From Sphingomonas sp. LaA6.9 (GTDB lineage Bacteria > Pseudomonadota > Alphaproteobacteria > Sphingomonadales > Sphingomonadaceae), in contig NZ_JAKVIO010000024.1 of the NCBI RefSeq assembly GCF_022601895.1, positions 1-64,000 of the forward strand: a DNA stretch of 64,000 nucleotides. The letters are read 5' to 3'. Position numbers and translations under genes: made by a program. Under the pieces are notes generated by a model, which was not told the DNA's origin, made no database searches, and saw only the letters and a program-made list of their open reading frames with translations. Positions 1-9,040 of this stretch are shown piece after piece. Position 1 is the stretch's first letter. Each line of letters starts with the position of its first letter.

Positions 1-40
1 AGGCCTCTCGATGAACGTCGACGTCAAGATCGCCGACTAA
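1..40 (+). CDS. HlyD/EmrA-type efflux adaptor, C-terminal end only
   Basis: Only the last 12 codons lie in the window, read in the frame that ends at the TAA at 38-40 (GLSMNVDVKIAD). A GLSM-V-V ending is typical of the terminal beta strand of HlyD/EmrA membrane-fusion proteins, which bridge inner-membrane pumps to an outer-membrane channel. The MFS pump begins 23 bp later on the same strand, which is the usual emrA-emrB order. The identification rests on this short tail and on the neighbour. Confidence 0.6.
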   Translation, partial: GLSMNVDVKIAD

Positions 41-63
41 GCCACCACAAAAGGGGCACGCTC

Positions 64-1614
64 ATGTCCATCACGAAAGCCTTTGCGGCGGCCCGAGAGG
101 CGCCGCCGCTCACCGGCGTCAAACTCTATGCCGCGGCCATCCTGATCGGTCTCGGCAACTTCCTCGTCGTGCTCGACACCACGATCGCCAATGTGTCGAT
201 CAACACCATCGCGGGGTCGCTCGGGGTATCCGCGAGCCAGGGCACCTGGGTGATCACCTCCTATGCGGTGGCGGAGGCGATCACCGTCCCGCTCACCGGC
301 TTTCTGGCGAGGAAGTACGGAGCACAACGTACCTTCATCGTCTGCTATCTGGCATTCGCGGCGATTTCGCTGCTGTGCGGTCTGGCAGGCTCGCTCGGCA
401 TGCTGCTCGGCATGCGCGTGCTGCTCGGCCTGTTCGGCGGGCCGATCATGCCGCTCTCGCAGATGCTGCTGCTGCGCATCTTCCCCAAGGAGAAAGCGAC
501 GCTTGCCACGGTCATCTGGGCGATGACGACGCTGATCGGGCCCGTCGCCGGGCCGATCCTCGGCGGGATCATCTGCGACAATTACGGCTGGGAATGGATC
601 TTCTTCATCAAGGTGCCCGTTGCCGCGGTGGCGGGGCTCGTGCTGTTCATGCTGATGCGCGGCCAGGCGGATCCGAAGTTCCAGGCGACGATCGACAAGG
701 TCGGTCTGGCGCTGCTCGTCATCTGGGTCGGCTCGCTGCAGATCATGCTCGACGAGGGCCGCAACCACGACTGGTTCGCCAGCCACGAGATCCAGACCCT
801 GGGCATCATCGCCGCCATCGGCTTTGTCGCCTTCCTGATCTGGGAGCTGACCGAGAAGAATCCGATCGTCAACCTCAAGGTCTTCCGGCACCGAGGCTTC
901 GTCGGAGCCGCCACGACCTACTCGGTCGGCTTTGGCGCCTTCTTCGCCAGCATCGTCATCCTGCCGCTCTGGCTGCAGTCCAACATGGGCTACACCGCGA
1001 CCTGGGCGGGCTATGCGACCGGGATCATGGGAATCCTCGCGGTTCTTTGCTCGCCGCTGGTGGGAAAGGCGGTCGACAAGTTCGACCCTCGACTGATCGT
1101 CTGCATTGGAATCGTCGGGCTTGGCCTGATCATGGTCTGGCGCATGCTGACCTTCAGCAATGACGTCACCTTCCTGCAAATGGCCTGGCCGACGCTCCTG
1201 ACTGGCACGTTCATGGTGATGTTCTTCGTGCCGGTGACGGGCCTCGCCATGGCGAGTGTCGAGCCGCACGAACAGGCGGACGCCGCGGGCCTGTCGAACT
1301 TCATGCGCACGCTCGCCGGTGCCTTTGCCACCTCGCTCATCCAGAGCGGCTGGTCGGACGCGACGCGTACGAACAATACCGAGCTGACCAACGCGATGCA
1401 GCATGGCCAGGCGGCCGTAGACACCATGACCGCGCAGGGCATGTCCCAGGGCTCTGCTGCGACACTGCTTGCGCATGTCGTGGAAGGTCAAAGCGTGATG
1501 TTGGCGACGCTCAACATGTTCGGCGTGATCGCCGTCTGCCTGGGCTTCGCCGCAACTCTCATCTGGCTTGTGCCCAAACCCAAGGGCCCGATCGACACCA
1601 GCGGCGCTCACTAA
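64..1614 (+). CDS. DHA2-family (EmrB/QacA-like) MFS drug efflux transporter
   Basis: This 516-residue inner-membrane protein is a proton-driven exporter of the 14-helix DHA2 family. It has the LDTTIANVS motif at residues 37-45, WVITSY at 62-67, motif A (GFLARKYGAQR) at 79-89 and the antiporter motif C (GPVAGPILGG) at 159-168. An AAAGGGG ribosome-binding site precedes the ATG. With the adaptor tail 23 bp upstream it should form an EmrAB-type tripartite pump. The substrate cannot be read from sequence. A TetR gene about 0.8 kb downstream could regulate it, but this is only suggested by proximity. Confidence 0.93.
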   Translation: MSITKAFAAAREAPPLTGVKLYAAAILIGLGNFLVVLDTTIANVSINTIAGSLGVSASQGTWVITSYAVAEAITVPLTGFLARKYGAQRTFIVCYLAFAAISLLCGLAGSLGMLLGMRVLLGLFGGPIMPLSQMLLLRIFPKEKATLATVIWAMTTLIGPVAGPILGGIICDNYGWEWIFFIKVPVAAVAGLVLFMLMRGQADPKFQATIDKVGLALLVIWVGSLQIMLDEGRNHDWFASHEIQTLGIIAAIGFVAFLIWELTEKNPIVNLKVFRHRGFVGAATTYSVGFGAFFASIVILPLWLQSNMGYTATWAGYATGIMGILAVLCSPLVGKAVDKFDPRLIVCIGIVGLGLIMVWRMLTFSNDVTFLQMAWPTLLTGTFMVMFFVPVTGLAMASVEPHEQADAAGLSNFMRTLAGAFATSLIQSGWSDATRTNNTELTNAMQHGQAAVDTMTAQGMSQGSAATLLAHVVEGQSVMLATLNMFGVIAVCLGFAATLIWLVPKPKGPIDTSGAH

Positions 1615-1628
1615 AACTGCCGGCACCG

Positions 1629-1660
1629 CCCTCGAAGCGCCGTCAGATGCGCTTCGAGGG
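1629..1660 (+). terminator. Hairpin after the MFS gene
   Basis: A perfect 12-bp stem (CCCTCGAAGCGC at 1629-1640, complement at 1649-1660) encloses an 8-base loop, 14 bp after the pump's stop codon. No T-run follows; a short CCGG-AAAG-CCGG hairpin comes next. It could end or attenuate transcription, or protect the 3' end of the message. Confidence 0.55.
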
Positions 1661-1710
1661 ACCGGAAAGCCGGTCCACTCCTCCCCCCCTCGCTACAAGA
1701 AGGAAATGCA

Positions 1711-2265
1711 ATGACTCTATTCAAATGGTTTGCCGCAGGCGCGGCTCTGGTTAGTGTCGCCGGCGGCGTTCCGGCCGCGGCCAAGGTGGAGGTGGTCCAG
1801 TCATCCTCCCCCGCGCTTGCCCAAGGCTCCACATTCGCCTGGGCCTCCATGCGCGCCATCGGACTGGGCGTGCCCGATCCCGCGATCGCCAATGAGATCA
1901 CCGCGGACCGGCTGCGTACCATCACCGAATCCGCCCTGACATCGAAGGGCTATCGGCAGATCGCCAATCCCCTCGATGCCGATCTGGTCGTCGCCTATAC
2001 CATCGTCATGCAGCCCGAAACCGAGGGAAAATTGACCTCCGACAGGGCGGGTTGCAGCTTTCCGGTGTGCGCGGCACCCAGCAACTACAGCCTCGACACC
2101 AGCCACTATACCCAGGGAACCCTGGTGCTCGATCTGATCGAGCGCGAAACCGGGCGCCTGGTGTGGCGCGCCACGTCAAAGAAGCGCGTCACCGGCAAGG
2201 ATGCGTCGGAGAAAAAACTCACCGCGCTGCTGCGCGAGATGACCAAGTCGCTGCCCCTGCGTTAA
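1711..2265 (+). CDS. Secreted DUF4136-domain protein
   Basis: The product has 184 residues and an N-terminal signal peptide of about 24 residues (hydrophobic core, then PAAAK). The rest matches the DUF4136 pattern: an early TFAW segment, a conserved AD(L)VVAYTI strand and a late GTLVLDLIERETGRLVWRA segment. DUF4136 proteins are usually lipoproteins, but no lipobox cysteine follows this signal, so it is predicted periplasmic or secreted. The function of the family is unknown. An AAGGAA ribosome-binding site precedes the ATG. It lies downstream of the efflux pump, separated by a hairpin. Confidence 0.8.
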   Translation: MTLFKWFAAGAALVSVAGGVPAAAKVEVVQSSSPALAQGSTFAWASMRAIGLGVPDPAIANEITADRLRTITESALTSKGYRQIANPLDADLVVAYTIVMQPETEGKLTSDRAGCSFPVCAAPSNYSLDTSHYTQGTLVLDLIERETGRLVWRATSKKRVTGKDASEKKLTALLREMTKSLPLR

Positions 2266-2352
2266 GGCCGCGTCGCCCAAAGGCGTGAGGCTGATAAGGC
2301 TTTGCATCAGCGACGCATCGATGCGCGCGCCTTTGGAGCGGGGCCTTCAACA

Positions 2353-2370
2353 GCTGTCAATTAGGACAGC
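2353..2370. promoter_or_regulatory. Inverted repeat upstream of TetR gene
   Basis: GCTGTC-AATTAG-GACAGC is a perfect 6-bp inverted repeat with a 6-base spacer, 54 bp before the start of the TetR gene at 2424. Position and symmetry suit an autoregulatory TetR operator. No binding evidence is available. Confidence 0.4.
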
Positions 2371-2423
2371 CACCAGCTCATACCCGACCGACCATGTACA
2401 TAGTGCGATGCGAAGGATCAGTG

Positions 2424-3050
2424 ATGCGTTCCAGGACTCAGGAGAAGCGACAGCAAATTGTCAAGACGGCAGCCGAGCTGTTCGAGGAGCGCGGCTTCGG
2501 CGGAACCTCCATGGATGCCATTGTCCAACGAATGGGCGGATCGAAAGCTACGCTCTACCATCACTTTCGCTCCAAGGACGAATTGCTCAGGGCCGTGCTC
2601 GATTTCGATCTGACCGGCTGGACGGACCAGCGCGTGGACGAGTTCCTGGACGGCGACGATCTTCGGGAGGGTCTGGCGGCGCTTGGCATTGCTTACCTGA
2701 CCCGGCGGCTGGCGTCCCCCGCCGTCGCTCACCTGCGTATGGGAGCTGCGCAATCGCCCAGCTCGATGATCGGCAGGGAATTCTATCAAGGCGTGCTGAG
2801 GCCCGCCTGGCAGCGGCTTGCCAATCGGTTCGAAAGGTTGATGGCCGAGGGTTGGCTTGTCCGCGCTGACCCCTGGACGGCGGCGATGCACTGGAAGGGC
2901 CTCAACGAGCACGACATCTGCGAGCGGCAGTTGCTGGGCGACCTCTCCCCACCGGACGCCGAAGACATAGAATTGATCGCAGGCAATGCCGCGGACGCCT
3001 TTCTGAAGATCTATGGTCAAAAGGCTGATCGCGAATTGCGTTGGCCATGA
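2424..3050 (+). CDS. TetR-family transcriptional regulator
   Basis: This is a 208-residue DNA-binding regulator. The N-terminal TetR helix-turn-helix is clear (TSMDAIVQRMGGSKATLYHH, then FRSKDELL, about residues 33-60), and a divergent helical ligand-binding domain follows. The ATG at 2424 is preferred over the upstream ATG at 2394 because GAAGGA sits just before it and family members begin close to the KRQQIV segment. A GTG immediately before is also possible. Its targets are unknown; the pump and DUF4136 genes upstream and the palindrome at 2353 are candidates. Confidence 0.9.
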   Translation: MRSRTQEKRQQIVKTAAELFEERGFGGTSMDAIVQRMGGSKATLYHHFRSKDELLRAVLDFDLTGWTDQRVDEFLDGDDLREGLAALGIAYLTRRLASPAVAHLRMGAAQSPSSMIGREFYQGVLRPAWQRLANRFERLMAEGWLVRADPWTAAMHWKGLNEHDICERQLLGDLSPPDAEDIELIAGNAADAFLKIYGQKADRELRWP

Positions 3051-3261
3051 TGGTCTGGGCACCACTTTCGCACCGACCGCGCCGGGCATCCGACCGACCC
3101 GTGTGCTGTGATGAATGCTCGCGGCGGCTACAGCCATGCGGACATCGAGACGGACGCGGTACTGCGCGCTTACGGACATCGCCTGTCGCTTCCGATTTGA
3201 CCTCAGCGGTTCGCCGGCGGCCATGGCGCCAGCAATGCCTGGATTTTGGGGAGCGCCGGCA

Positions 3262-3432
3262 ATGCGAGCACTTATTCTTTCTTCGGTGATTACGACAATG
3301 CTCCTGGGCGCTTTCTCCGTTCTGCAAGTCATCACAGGGGACGCACTGAGCGCAGTTGTGCTCGAACTTGTCCTGCTGATCACCCTGGCTGGCTGGTTGG
3401 CGGCTCCGCTGGTCGCAAGCCGACGAATCTAA
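3262..3432 (+). CDS. Small putative two-helix membrane protein
   Basis: The short reading frame encodes 56 residues with two hydrophobic stretches (about 3-23 and 30-51) and an SRRI tail. A GGGGAG ribosome-binding site lies 8 bases before the ATG. Longer in-frame starts at 3115 and 3235 exist but would add hydrophilic sequence without a good ribosome-binding site. I do not recognise a family. It lies between two TetR genes and could be a chance reading frame. Confidence 0.45.
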   Translation: MRALILSSVITTMLLGAFSVLQVITGDALSAVVLELVLLITLAGWLAAPLVASRRI

Positions 3433-3533
3433 AAAGTGGGAAACATCGGACCGCGTCTATGCATGCCCACCGCTGGAAGACGAGAAATGCTGATCGCCAT
3501 TTCCGTGAGCCAAATAGCGCCAGCTAAGCTGCA

Positions 3534-4214
3534 CTACGCGGCCAGCTTATCCGCTTTCAGCATGAAGATGGCGTTTGTCATCCGCACCGATTTTTGTTCA
3601 GACGCCTCGAGCGGCAGCCCGAGTCCGGCGAGCAGCATGGTCAGCATCTCCTGCGTCACGGGCACCACCATCGCCTTGTGCTCGAGTTCGAGCAGCCGCG
3701 CGACAAGCGCCTGTGTGACTGCGCCGGTGAGGCTGACCGCGGCCTCGATGGTCGTGAACCGGAACAGACCCTTCTCTCGACCTTCCTCCAGATCGGCAAC
3801 GAGATCGGCATTGAGCGCTGCTTCCTCGTCGAGCGCGGCCACATGAAACTGCGAGAAGAAACGGGCATGCAAGGGATCGATAATCGCCATCCGAGCGTGA
3901 ATTGCGACCCCCTGCGATAGACGATCGACCGGATTTTCGACGCCGGCGTTGTTGCGCGCGACGATCTCCTCGAAGATCTGGCGCGATTGGCGGCGCAGTT
4001 CCTTCAGATACGCTTCGCGGTCCATGAAGTGGTTGTAGAAAGTCTGCTTCGAGATGCCCGCAAGGCTCGCGATGTCCTCGACACCGAAAGGACCCGCGCC
4101 CTGCTGCCCGAGCAGCTCGAACCCCGCCCGCATGAGACGCTCGCGCGTCTTGATCCAGCGCTTGTCCTTTATGATCACGCTTTGAATGGTTCGCTCCCCG
4201 AACAAGATTCCCAT
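3534..4214 (-). CDS. TetR-family regulator of the adjacent catabolic locus
   Basis: This 226-residue regulator has an N-terminal TetR helix-turn-helix (FGVEDIASLAGISKQTFYNH followed by FMDREAYL) and a TetR-type ligand domain. It is divergent from the TonB receptor gene. The 4214 start (MGILFGER) is preferred over 4262, which would add a poorly conserved leader; this remains uncertain. The 23-bp palindrome at 4313-4335 lies in the divergent intergenic region and recurs before the ring-cleavage operon at 10117-10139. This makes it the best candidate for the repressor of both promoters, presumably released by the aromatic substrate or its CoA ester. That role is an inference. Confidence 0.9.
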   Translation of the reverse strand: MGILFGERTIQSVIIKDKRWIKTRERLMRAGFELLGQQGAGPFGVEDIASLAGISKQTFYNHFMDREAYLKELRRQSRQIFEEIVARNNAGVENPVDRLSQGVAIHARMAIIDPLHARFFSQFHVAALDEEAALNADLVADLEEGREKGLFRFTTIEAAVSLTGAVTQALVARLLELEHKAMVVPVTQEMLTMLLAGLGLPLEASEQKSVRMTNAIFMLKADKLAA

Positions 4215-4286
4215 GATCCGACCCTGCCGGTCGCCACCATCCTTAGCATAGCAGTCCATCAATAATCAGCAAACCCAGCGCCGAGC

Positions 4287-4315
4287 TTGCCAGATGATGC
4301 ATCCGCGGATATTTA
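4287..4315 (+). promoter_or_regulatory. Sigma-70-like promoter of the TonB receptor gene
   Basis: A -35 box TTGCCA (4287-4292), a 17-bp spacer and a -10 box TATTTA (4310-4315) precede the receptor start codon by about 95 bp. The -10 box overlaps the left end of the 23-bp palindrome, an arrangement expected for repression. Confidence 0.5.
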
Positions 4316-4335
4316 TTAGACTAATCGGCAAATAA
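4313..4335. promoter_or_regulatory. Shared 23-bp operator, copy 1 (TonB receptor promoter)
   Basis: This is an imperfect palindrome of odd length centred at 4324: 8 of 11 base pairs are symmetric, with TTATT at the left end and AATAA at the right. It is identical at 18 of 23 positions to the palindrome at 10117-10139, including the core GACTAAT. It covers the predicted -10 and start region of the receptor promoter. Confidence 0.6.
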
Positions 4336-4408
4336 AAGTGAGCTCGGTAGAGTGTTGCGCGCCGATGGCCGGAACCCAGGCCGGAACAAACGATGGGAGG
4401 GAGAGGTA

Positions 4409-6601
4409 GTGAAAGCAAAATATGCGATAATCGCAGGCATTTGTGCTAGCGCATCGATCACGGCTGCAGCCCGCGCGGAGCCTCCCAGAGTGGAGGGCGC
4501 AACGCAACCGGACGATCATCAATTGGACCAACAGGATATCATCGTTACGGCCCGCAAGCGCGACGAGTCGGTACAGCAGATCCCCATCGCCATCGATGTG
4601 GTGAGCAACAAGGCACTCGCCACTACGGGCACGGCCTCGCTGCTCCAGCTCGAAGCGATCGCCCCGGGGCTCAATCTCGCCAAGGCGCCGGTCGGCGCCG
4701 AGATCGGCGTAACCGTGCGCGGCCTGGGTTCGGCGCCGGGCGCGCCCTCGTTCGACAGTTCGGTCAGCCTGTTCGTCGACGGCATCTACGCGCCACGTTC
4801 GCGCGAGTTCGCCTCCTCGGTATTCGATGTCGAGCGCATCGAGGTGATAAAGGGCACACAGGCAGCGCTGCTCGGCAAGAACACGAGCCTCGGCGCGATC
4901 AACGTGATCACGCGCAAGCCCGGCGACGAACTCGCGGCCGACCTGCGTGGTTCCTATCAATTCGAATTCGGATCGACCCTGCTCGCCGGCGGCATCGACG
5001 TCCCGCTTGCCGACGGGCTCGCGGTCCGCGTCTCGGGCCAGCGCCTCGACGACAATGGCTGGGTGCGCGACACGGTTGCGGGCCATAAGGCGCCGCGCAA
5101 CCGCGACGATGCCATCCGCGCAGTCTTGACGTGGGAGGCGCTCAGCGGCGTCGACGTCACGCTGGTGGCGCAGCACAATATCTCGAAACAGCGGGGAAAT
5201 TCGGTCGAGTTCGCGACGCTCAGCCCGGTCGCGGAGCAGCTCGCGGCGCTTGCCGGCGCGCCGGGCTCGCTCGACGACCGTCTCGACTATGTCAACGCGA
5301 CCAGCCTGTTCGGCCCCGGCACCGAGCAGCACGAACGGCTCAAGGTCGACCGCTTGTCGGGCACGGTCAATTTCGATCTGGGCGGCGGCACGCTGACGTC
5401 GGTCACCGGTTATTCGCGCTACACCGACGACAACCTGTCCGACACGGACTTCCTGCCAGGCGAATGGGCGACACGCGGAGTCGACGAAAGCTCGAAACAG
5501 TTCTCGCAGGAACTGCGCTATGTGTCGCCCACGGGCGGCACGGTCGATTATGTCGTGGGCGGGCTCTATCTTCACAACGAGCTCGACAGCACATCGACCT
5601 TTTTTGCCAACTATCCGTTCGGCCCGGCCCCCGGTGTCAACATCGCGGGGAGCTTCCGGAACGATTTCTTCCAGAAGACCGAAACCTTCTCGGCGTTCGG
5701 ACAAATGACGGTGCATGCGACCGATGCGCTGCGGCTGATCGGCGGGCTGCGTTACACCCATGAGAAGAAGACCGTCGACCTTGGGCGCGAGGTACTGGTG
5801 CCGGGGCTCTACAGCGTCGTGATCTTCCCGCCCTATGCGCCCTTCCGCATGTCGCGATCCGATGGTCCGGTCGACTATTCGGCGGGCGTCCAGTACGATA
5901 TCAGCCCCGACATCACCACCTATGTCTCCTACGGGAAGGGTACCAAGAGCGGCGGCTTTGCCTCGTCGGCGACGTTCCTCGACCAGTCCGAATACGACAG
6001 CGAAACCGCGCGGACGCTCGAGGGCGGCATCAAGGCGCAGGACGCCGGACGCCGCTGGCTCCTCAATCTGTCGGTGTTCGACACCAAGGTGAGCAATTTC
6101 CAGACAGTCACGTTCAACGGCGTGACCTTCAACATCTTCAATACCGATCTGCGCAGCACCGGCGTCGAGCTCCAGGCGAACTGGCGCCCGGTCGAACCGC
6201 TGCGCGTCTATCTCAACAACACCTATGCCGACGCGCGCGACCGCAATACCGACGGACATATCCCGCTTGCGCCCAAATGGAGCGGTTCAGGCGGGTTTTC
6301 GCTTAACGTGCCGGTGACGGGGGCGATCGATTTCCTCATGGACGGCTCGATCGACTATCGCTCGAGCCGCACCTACCAGCAGGATCCGGCCGCGGCCGAG
6401 ATCGGCAATCCGTTCACGACCTTCAATCTCAGCATTGCCGCCGCCGACAGCAATGAGCACTGGGAAGTGCGGCTGATCGGACGCAACCTGACTGACAAAA
6501 AGGGTATCGCCTTCGCGTTTCCCACGCCGATCATCGGTACGCAGTCGGTGATGTCGGAGCGCAGCCGCACGATCGCGCTGCAGGTTTCGGTGAAAATGTG
6601 A
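4409..6601 (+). CDS. TonB-dependent outer-membrane receptor
   Basis: This 730-residue receptor should carry an organic substrate across the outer membrane using TonB energy. GTG at 4409 is chosen as start because GGGAGGGAGAGG sits just upstream and it yields a clean signal peptide (MKAKYAIIAG to ARA). A TonB box follows (DIIVTA, about residues 43-48). The plug domain includes LFVDGIY and RIEVIKGTQAALLGKN, and the 22-strand barrel fills the rest. The family is common in sphingomonads, where it often serves catabolic loci. Shared control with the ring-cleavage operon suggests it imports that operon's substrate. Confidence 0.93.
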   Translation: MKAKYAIIAGICASASITAAARAEPPRVEGATQPDDHQLDQQDIIVTARKRDESVQQIPIAIDVVSNKALATTGTASLLQLEAIAPGLNLAKAPVGAEIGVTVRGLGSAPGAPSFDSSVSLFVDGIYAPRSREFASSVFDVERIEVIKGTQAALLGKNTSLGAINVITRKPGDELAADLRGSYQFEFGSTLLAGGIDVPLADGLAVRVSGQRLDDNGWVRDTVAGHKAPRNRDDAIRAVLTWEALSGVDVTLVAQHNISKQRGNSVEFATLSPVAEQLAALAGAPGSLDDRLDYVNATSLFGPGTEQHERLKVDRLSGTVNFDLGGGTLTSVTGYSRYTDDNLSDTDFLPGEWATRGVDESSKQFSQELRYVSPTGGTVDYVVGGLYLHNELDSTSTFFANYPFGPAPGVNIAGSFRNDFFQKTETFSAFGQMTVHATDALRLIGGLRYTHEKKTVDLGREVLVPGLYSVVIFPPYAPFRMSRSDGPVDYSAGVQYDISPDITTYVSYGKGTKSGGFASSATFLDQSEYDSETARTLEGGIKAQDAGRRWLLNLSVFDTKVSNFQTVTFNGVTFNIFNTDLRSTGVELQANWRPVEPLRVYLNNTYADARDRNTDGHIPLAPKWSGSGGFSLNVPVTGAIDFLMDGSIDYRSSRTYQQDPAAAEIGNPFTTFNLSIAAADSNEHWEVRLIGRNLTDKKGIAFAFPTPIIGTQSVMSERSRTIALQVSVKM

Positions 6602-6609
6602 GGGGAGCA

Positions 6610-6690
6610 GGAGGCAGGCGGCGAGCCTGCCTCCTACTGTATCGCGTGACCGAAAGTGCCCGAACCGGATATCCGGTCCGGGCACTTTCG
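6610..6690. terminator. Two hairpins between convergent genes
   Basis: Two strong hairpins lie between the convergent receptor and hydroxylase genes. The first has stem GGAGGCAGGC (6610-6619) and complement at 6625-6634. The second has a 12-bp stem CGAAAGTGCCCG (6651-6662) and complement at 6679-6690, with AAA on one side and TTT on the other, so it can act in both directions. Confidence 0.7.
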
Positions 6691-6693
6691 CTC

Positions 6694-8199
6694 TCAGGCG
6701 GCGACCCGCGCCTGAGGAGTCAACAGCGCTGACCATGCCTTGGACAGCTCGCCGGCATTGCCGGTGCCGAAGATGTAGCGGTCGGGGCGCACGAGCACGG
6801 CTTCCGCCTTATGGATGGCAAGCTCGCGTTCAAGCGCGTCGCGGAAGGCGGCGACGCGCGGATCGTCGAGCGTGACCGTGACCAGTCCGTCGACGGGTGC
6901 GGCCGGCGTGCGCGTGATCAGCCACGCCCCCGCACCGAGCACATCGTCGAGCTTGAGCGAGCCGCTCTCGCCCGCGCATGGCTGTGCGAAATATTGCCCG
7001 GCGCCCGGCGCGCCGGCGAGGATGAGGCCTCGGTCGATCGGCGGAAAGTTGAAGCTGCCATCGGGCGACTGGCCCGCTGCGCGCGCTGCAATCATCTGGC
7101 GGTCACGTTCGGCGGCGGCCACCGGATCGGTAATGCAGACGGTACGACCCATCATGATCGCCATCTCAATCGTCGCGCGTACATTGGGCTCGCGTTCGGG
7201 CTGGTAGGTGTCGAGCACCGAATCCGGCGCGCCGTCCCGCACGATCGCGGTGAGCTTCCACGCAAGATTAGCGGCGTCGCGCAAACCCGAACACAGTCCC
7301 TGGCCGGCGAAGGGCGGTGTCTGGTGCGCGGCATCGCCAATGAGCAGCACGTGCCCCTTGCGCCATTCGCGCGCGATGCGGGCCCGGAAGGTATACACCG
7401 CTTTGCGTTCGAGCGAGACCGCGCCGTCCACCTTCCACGGCTCGAGCAGGCCGGCGATGGACTCGTCCTCCGACAATTCCTCCGCCGTTTCGCCAGGCTT
7501 GATCATGAACTCCCAGCGATGGCGGCCTTCGCCCATCAGCGAACAGGTCGTCGGCCGCACGGGATCGCAAACCTGCATGATGAACTTGGGCATCCGGTCA
7601 AAGTCATGGACGATCGCGTCCACGACCAGCCATTGCTCCTCAAAGCCAAGGTCGTCGAACTCAATGTCATGGGCCCTGCGGACGGTGCTGCGCGCGCCAT
7701 CGGCGCCGACCAGATAGCGCGCATGCACCTCGCGGTTGCCTTCCGGCGTGGCGACCTGCACCACTACCCCGGTTTCGGTATCCTGAAAGCCGGTCGCTTC
7801 CCATTGCGAGCGGAGCGCGCTCGGGTCGCGCTTCGCCAATGCTTCGCGCAGATGGGCCTCGATCGACGGCTGGTGGATCATGTTGCCGCTCGGCCAGCCG
7901 CCAGGCGCAATGCGCTCGCCGGCCTCGAAGCTCAGCAGCACGTCCCCCTTCGCGTTGATGAAATCATAGCGGTCGCCGCGGCGGCTGGTGCGCATGGCCT
8001 GCTGCGCGACACCAGCCTCCTGTAGAACGCGCATCCCTTCATGGTCGATATGTGCTGCGCGGGGCAGGGGATGGATTTCCGGAGCCTTCTCGGCAACGAT
8101 CACCGACACGCCCCGCTGCGCCAGCAGCACCGCCAGGGTAACGCCGACGGGCCCCCCGCCGACGATGACGACGTCGCATTCCAACACATTGCGCATCAT
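6694..8199 (-). CDS. FAD-dependent aromatic hydroxylase (MhpA/PheA-like)
   Basis: This class A flavin monooxygenase of 501 residues uses NAD(P)H and O2 to hydroxylate an aromatic ring, typically making a catechol for the ring-cleavage step. It has the Rossmann GGGPVG at residues 14-19, the DG motif (GADGARS, 165-171) and the GD motif (LIGDAAHQTPP, 286-296). The ATG at 8199 is preferred to the 8235 start because it follows the upstream FAA-hydrolase stop by one base and suits the family N-terminus. It is the third gene of the minus-strand operon. The closest match in pattern is to 3-(3-hydroxyphenyl)propionate hydroxylase, but the substrate is not certain. Confidence 0.9.
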   Translation of the reverse strand: MMRNVLECDVVIVGGGPVGVTLAVLLAQRGVSVIVAEKAPEIHPLPRAAHIDHEGMRVLQEAGVAQQAMRTSRRGDRYDFINAKGDVLLSFEAGERIAPGGWPSGNMIHQPSIEAHLREALAKRDPSALRSQWEATGFQDTETGVVVQVATPEGNREVHARYLVGADGARSTVRRAHDIEFDDLGFEEQWLVVDAIVHDFDRMPKFIMQVCDPVRPTTCSLMGEGRHRWEFMIKPGETAEELSEDESIAGLLEPWKVDGAVSLERKAVYTFRARIAREWRKGHVLLIGDAAHQTPPFAGQGLCSGLRDAANLAWKLTAIVRDGAPDSVLDTYQPEREPNVRATIEMAIMMGRTVCITDPVAAAERDRQMIAARAAGQSPDGSFNFPPIDRGLILAGAPGAGQYFAQPCAGESGSLKLDDVLGAGAWLITRTPAAPVDGLVTVTLDDPRVAAFRDALERELAIHKAEAVLVRPDRYIFGTGNAGELSKAWSALLTPQARVAA

Positions 8200-8200
8200 G

Positions 8201-9040
8201 TCAGCCCTCTGCCGCCATGGCGCCTTCGATGGCACCGAGCTGTTCGATCTCGCAGCGCACGATGTCGCCCGGCGCCAGGAAGCGCCGCGGATCCATCGCG
8301 GCGCCGATGCCCCCCGGCGTGCCCGTGAAGATCACGTCGCCCGGCTCGAGCGTCATGCCTACGCTCAGATGCTCGATCTGCTGCCACAGGTTAAAGACAA
8401 GGTGCTTCGTGTTCGACGACTGGCGCAGCTCGCCATTCACCCAGCAACGGATGTCGATCGCATGCGGGTCCGCGATTTCGTCGGCTGTCGTCAGCCACGG
8501 CCCCATCGGCGCGTGGGTGTCGAAGCTCTTGCCCAGCGACCATTGCGGTGTGGAGTGCTGCCACAGGCGCTCGGTCACGTCGTTGCCGACGCAATAGCCG
8601 AAGACGTGCTCATGCGCCCGGTGGGCAGGGATATGCTTGCCGCGCTTGCCGATCACCGCGACCATCTCTACTTCATAGTCGGCCGTCGTAGTAGTCTTGG
8701 CGATCAGGATCGGATCGAACGGGCCGTTGACCGAGGTCTGCGCCTTGGTGAACCAGACCTGCCGCTCGGGCGTGCCCATTTTCGATTCGGCGACGTGGTC
8801 GGCGTAGTTGAGGCCGATGGCGAAGATCTTGCCCGGACGCAGCACCGGCGAGCAGAGCTTGACGGTGGCGAGCGGCACGCCGCCGCCGGCAGCGGCCTTT
8901 GCTTCGAGATCGGGCTTCAGCTCGTCCCAGCGCGCGATCAGGTCAATCATCGTTCCGTCGAGACCAGTGTCGATGAGCGTTTCGCCGACGATGATCCCGG
9001 TCCGGGCGGTGCCGTCGGCAAGATAGGTGGCAAGTTTCAT
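8201..9040 (-). CDS. Fumarylacetoacetate hydrolase-family enzyme
   Basis: The product has 279 residues and the FAH fold. Expected active-site elements are present: NYADH with His82, the metal ligands Glu123 and Glu125 (DYEVEMV), Asp154 (GNDVTER) and Lys171 (GKSFDTHAPMGP). Enzymes of this family hydrolyse or decarboxylate oxo-acids and hydrate dienoates in meta-cleavage pathways. Its start overlaps the dioxygenase stop by 4 bp (ATGA), so the two are translationally coupled. In this operon it probably processes the ring-cleavage product; the exact reaction cannot be assigned. Confidence 0.9.
   Translation of the reverse strand: MKLATYLADGTARTGIIVGETLIDTGLDGTMIDLIARWDELKPDLEAKAAAGGGVPLATVKLCSPVLRPGKIFAIGLNYADHVAESKMGTPERQVWFTKAQTSVNGPFDPILIAKTTTTADYEVEMVAVIGKRGKHIPAHRAHEHVFGYCVGNDVTERLWQHSTPQWSLGKSFDTHAPMGPWLTTADEIADPHAIDIRCWVNGELRQSSNTKHLVFNLWQQIEHLSVGMTLEPGDVIFTGTPGGIGAAMDPRRFLAPGDIVRCEIEQLGAIEGAMAAEG

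Noticed and set aside
37-1626. Minus-strand open frame of 529 codons
   Set aside because: It is antisense to the MFS pump, and its His/Asp/Arg-rich sequence is not protein-like.
4316-6259. Minus-strand open frame of 647 codons
   Set aside because: It is antisense to the TonB receptor, with no domain and a low-complexity composition.
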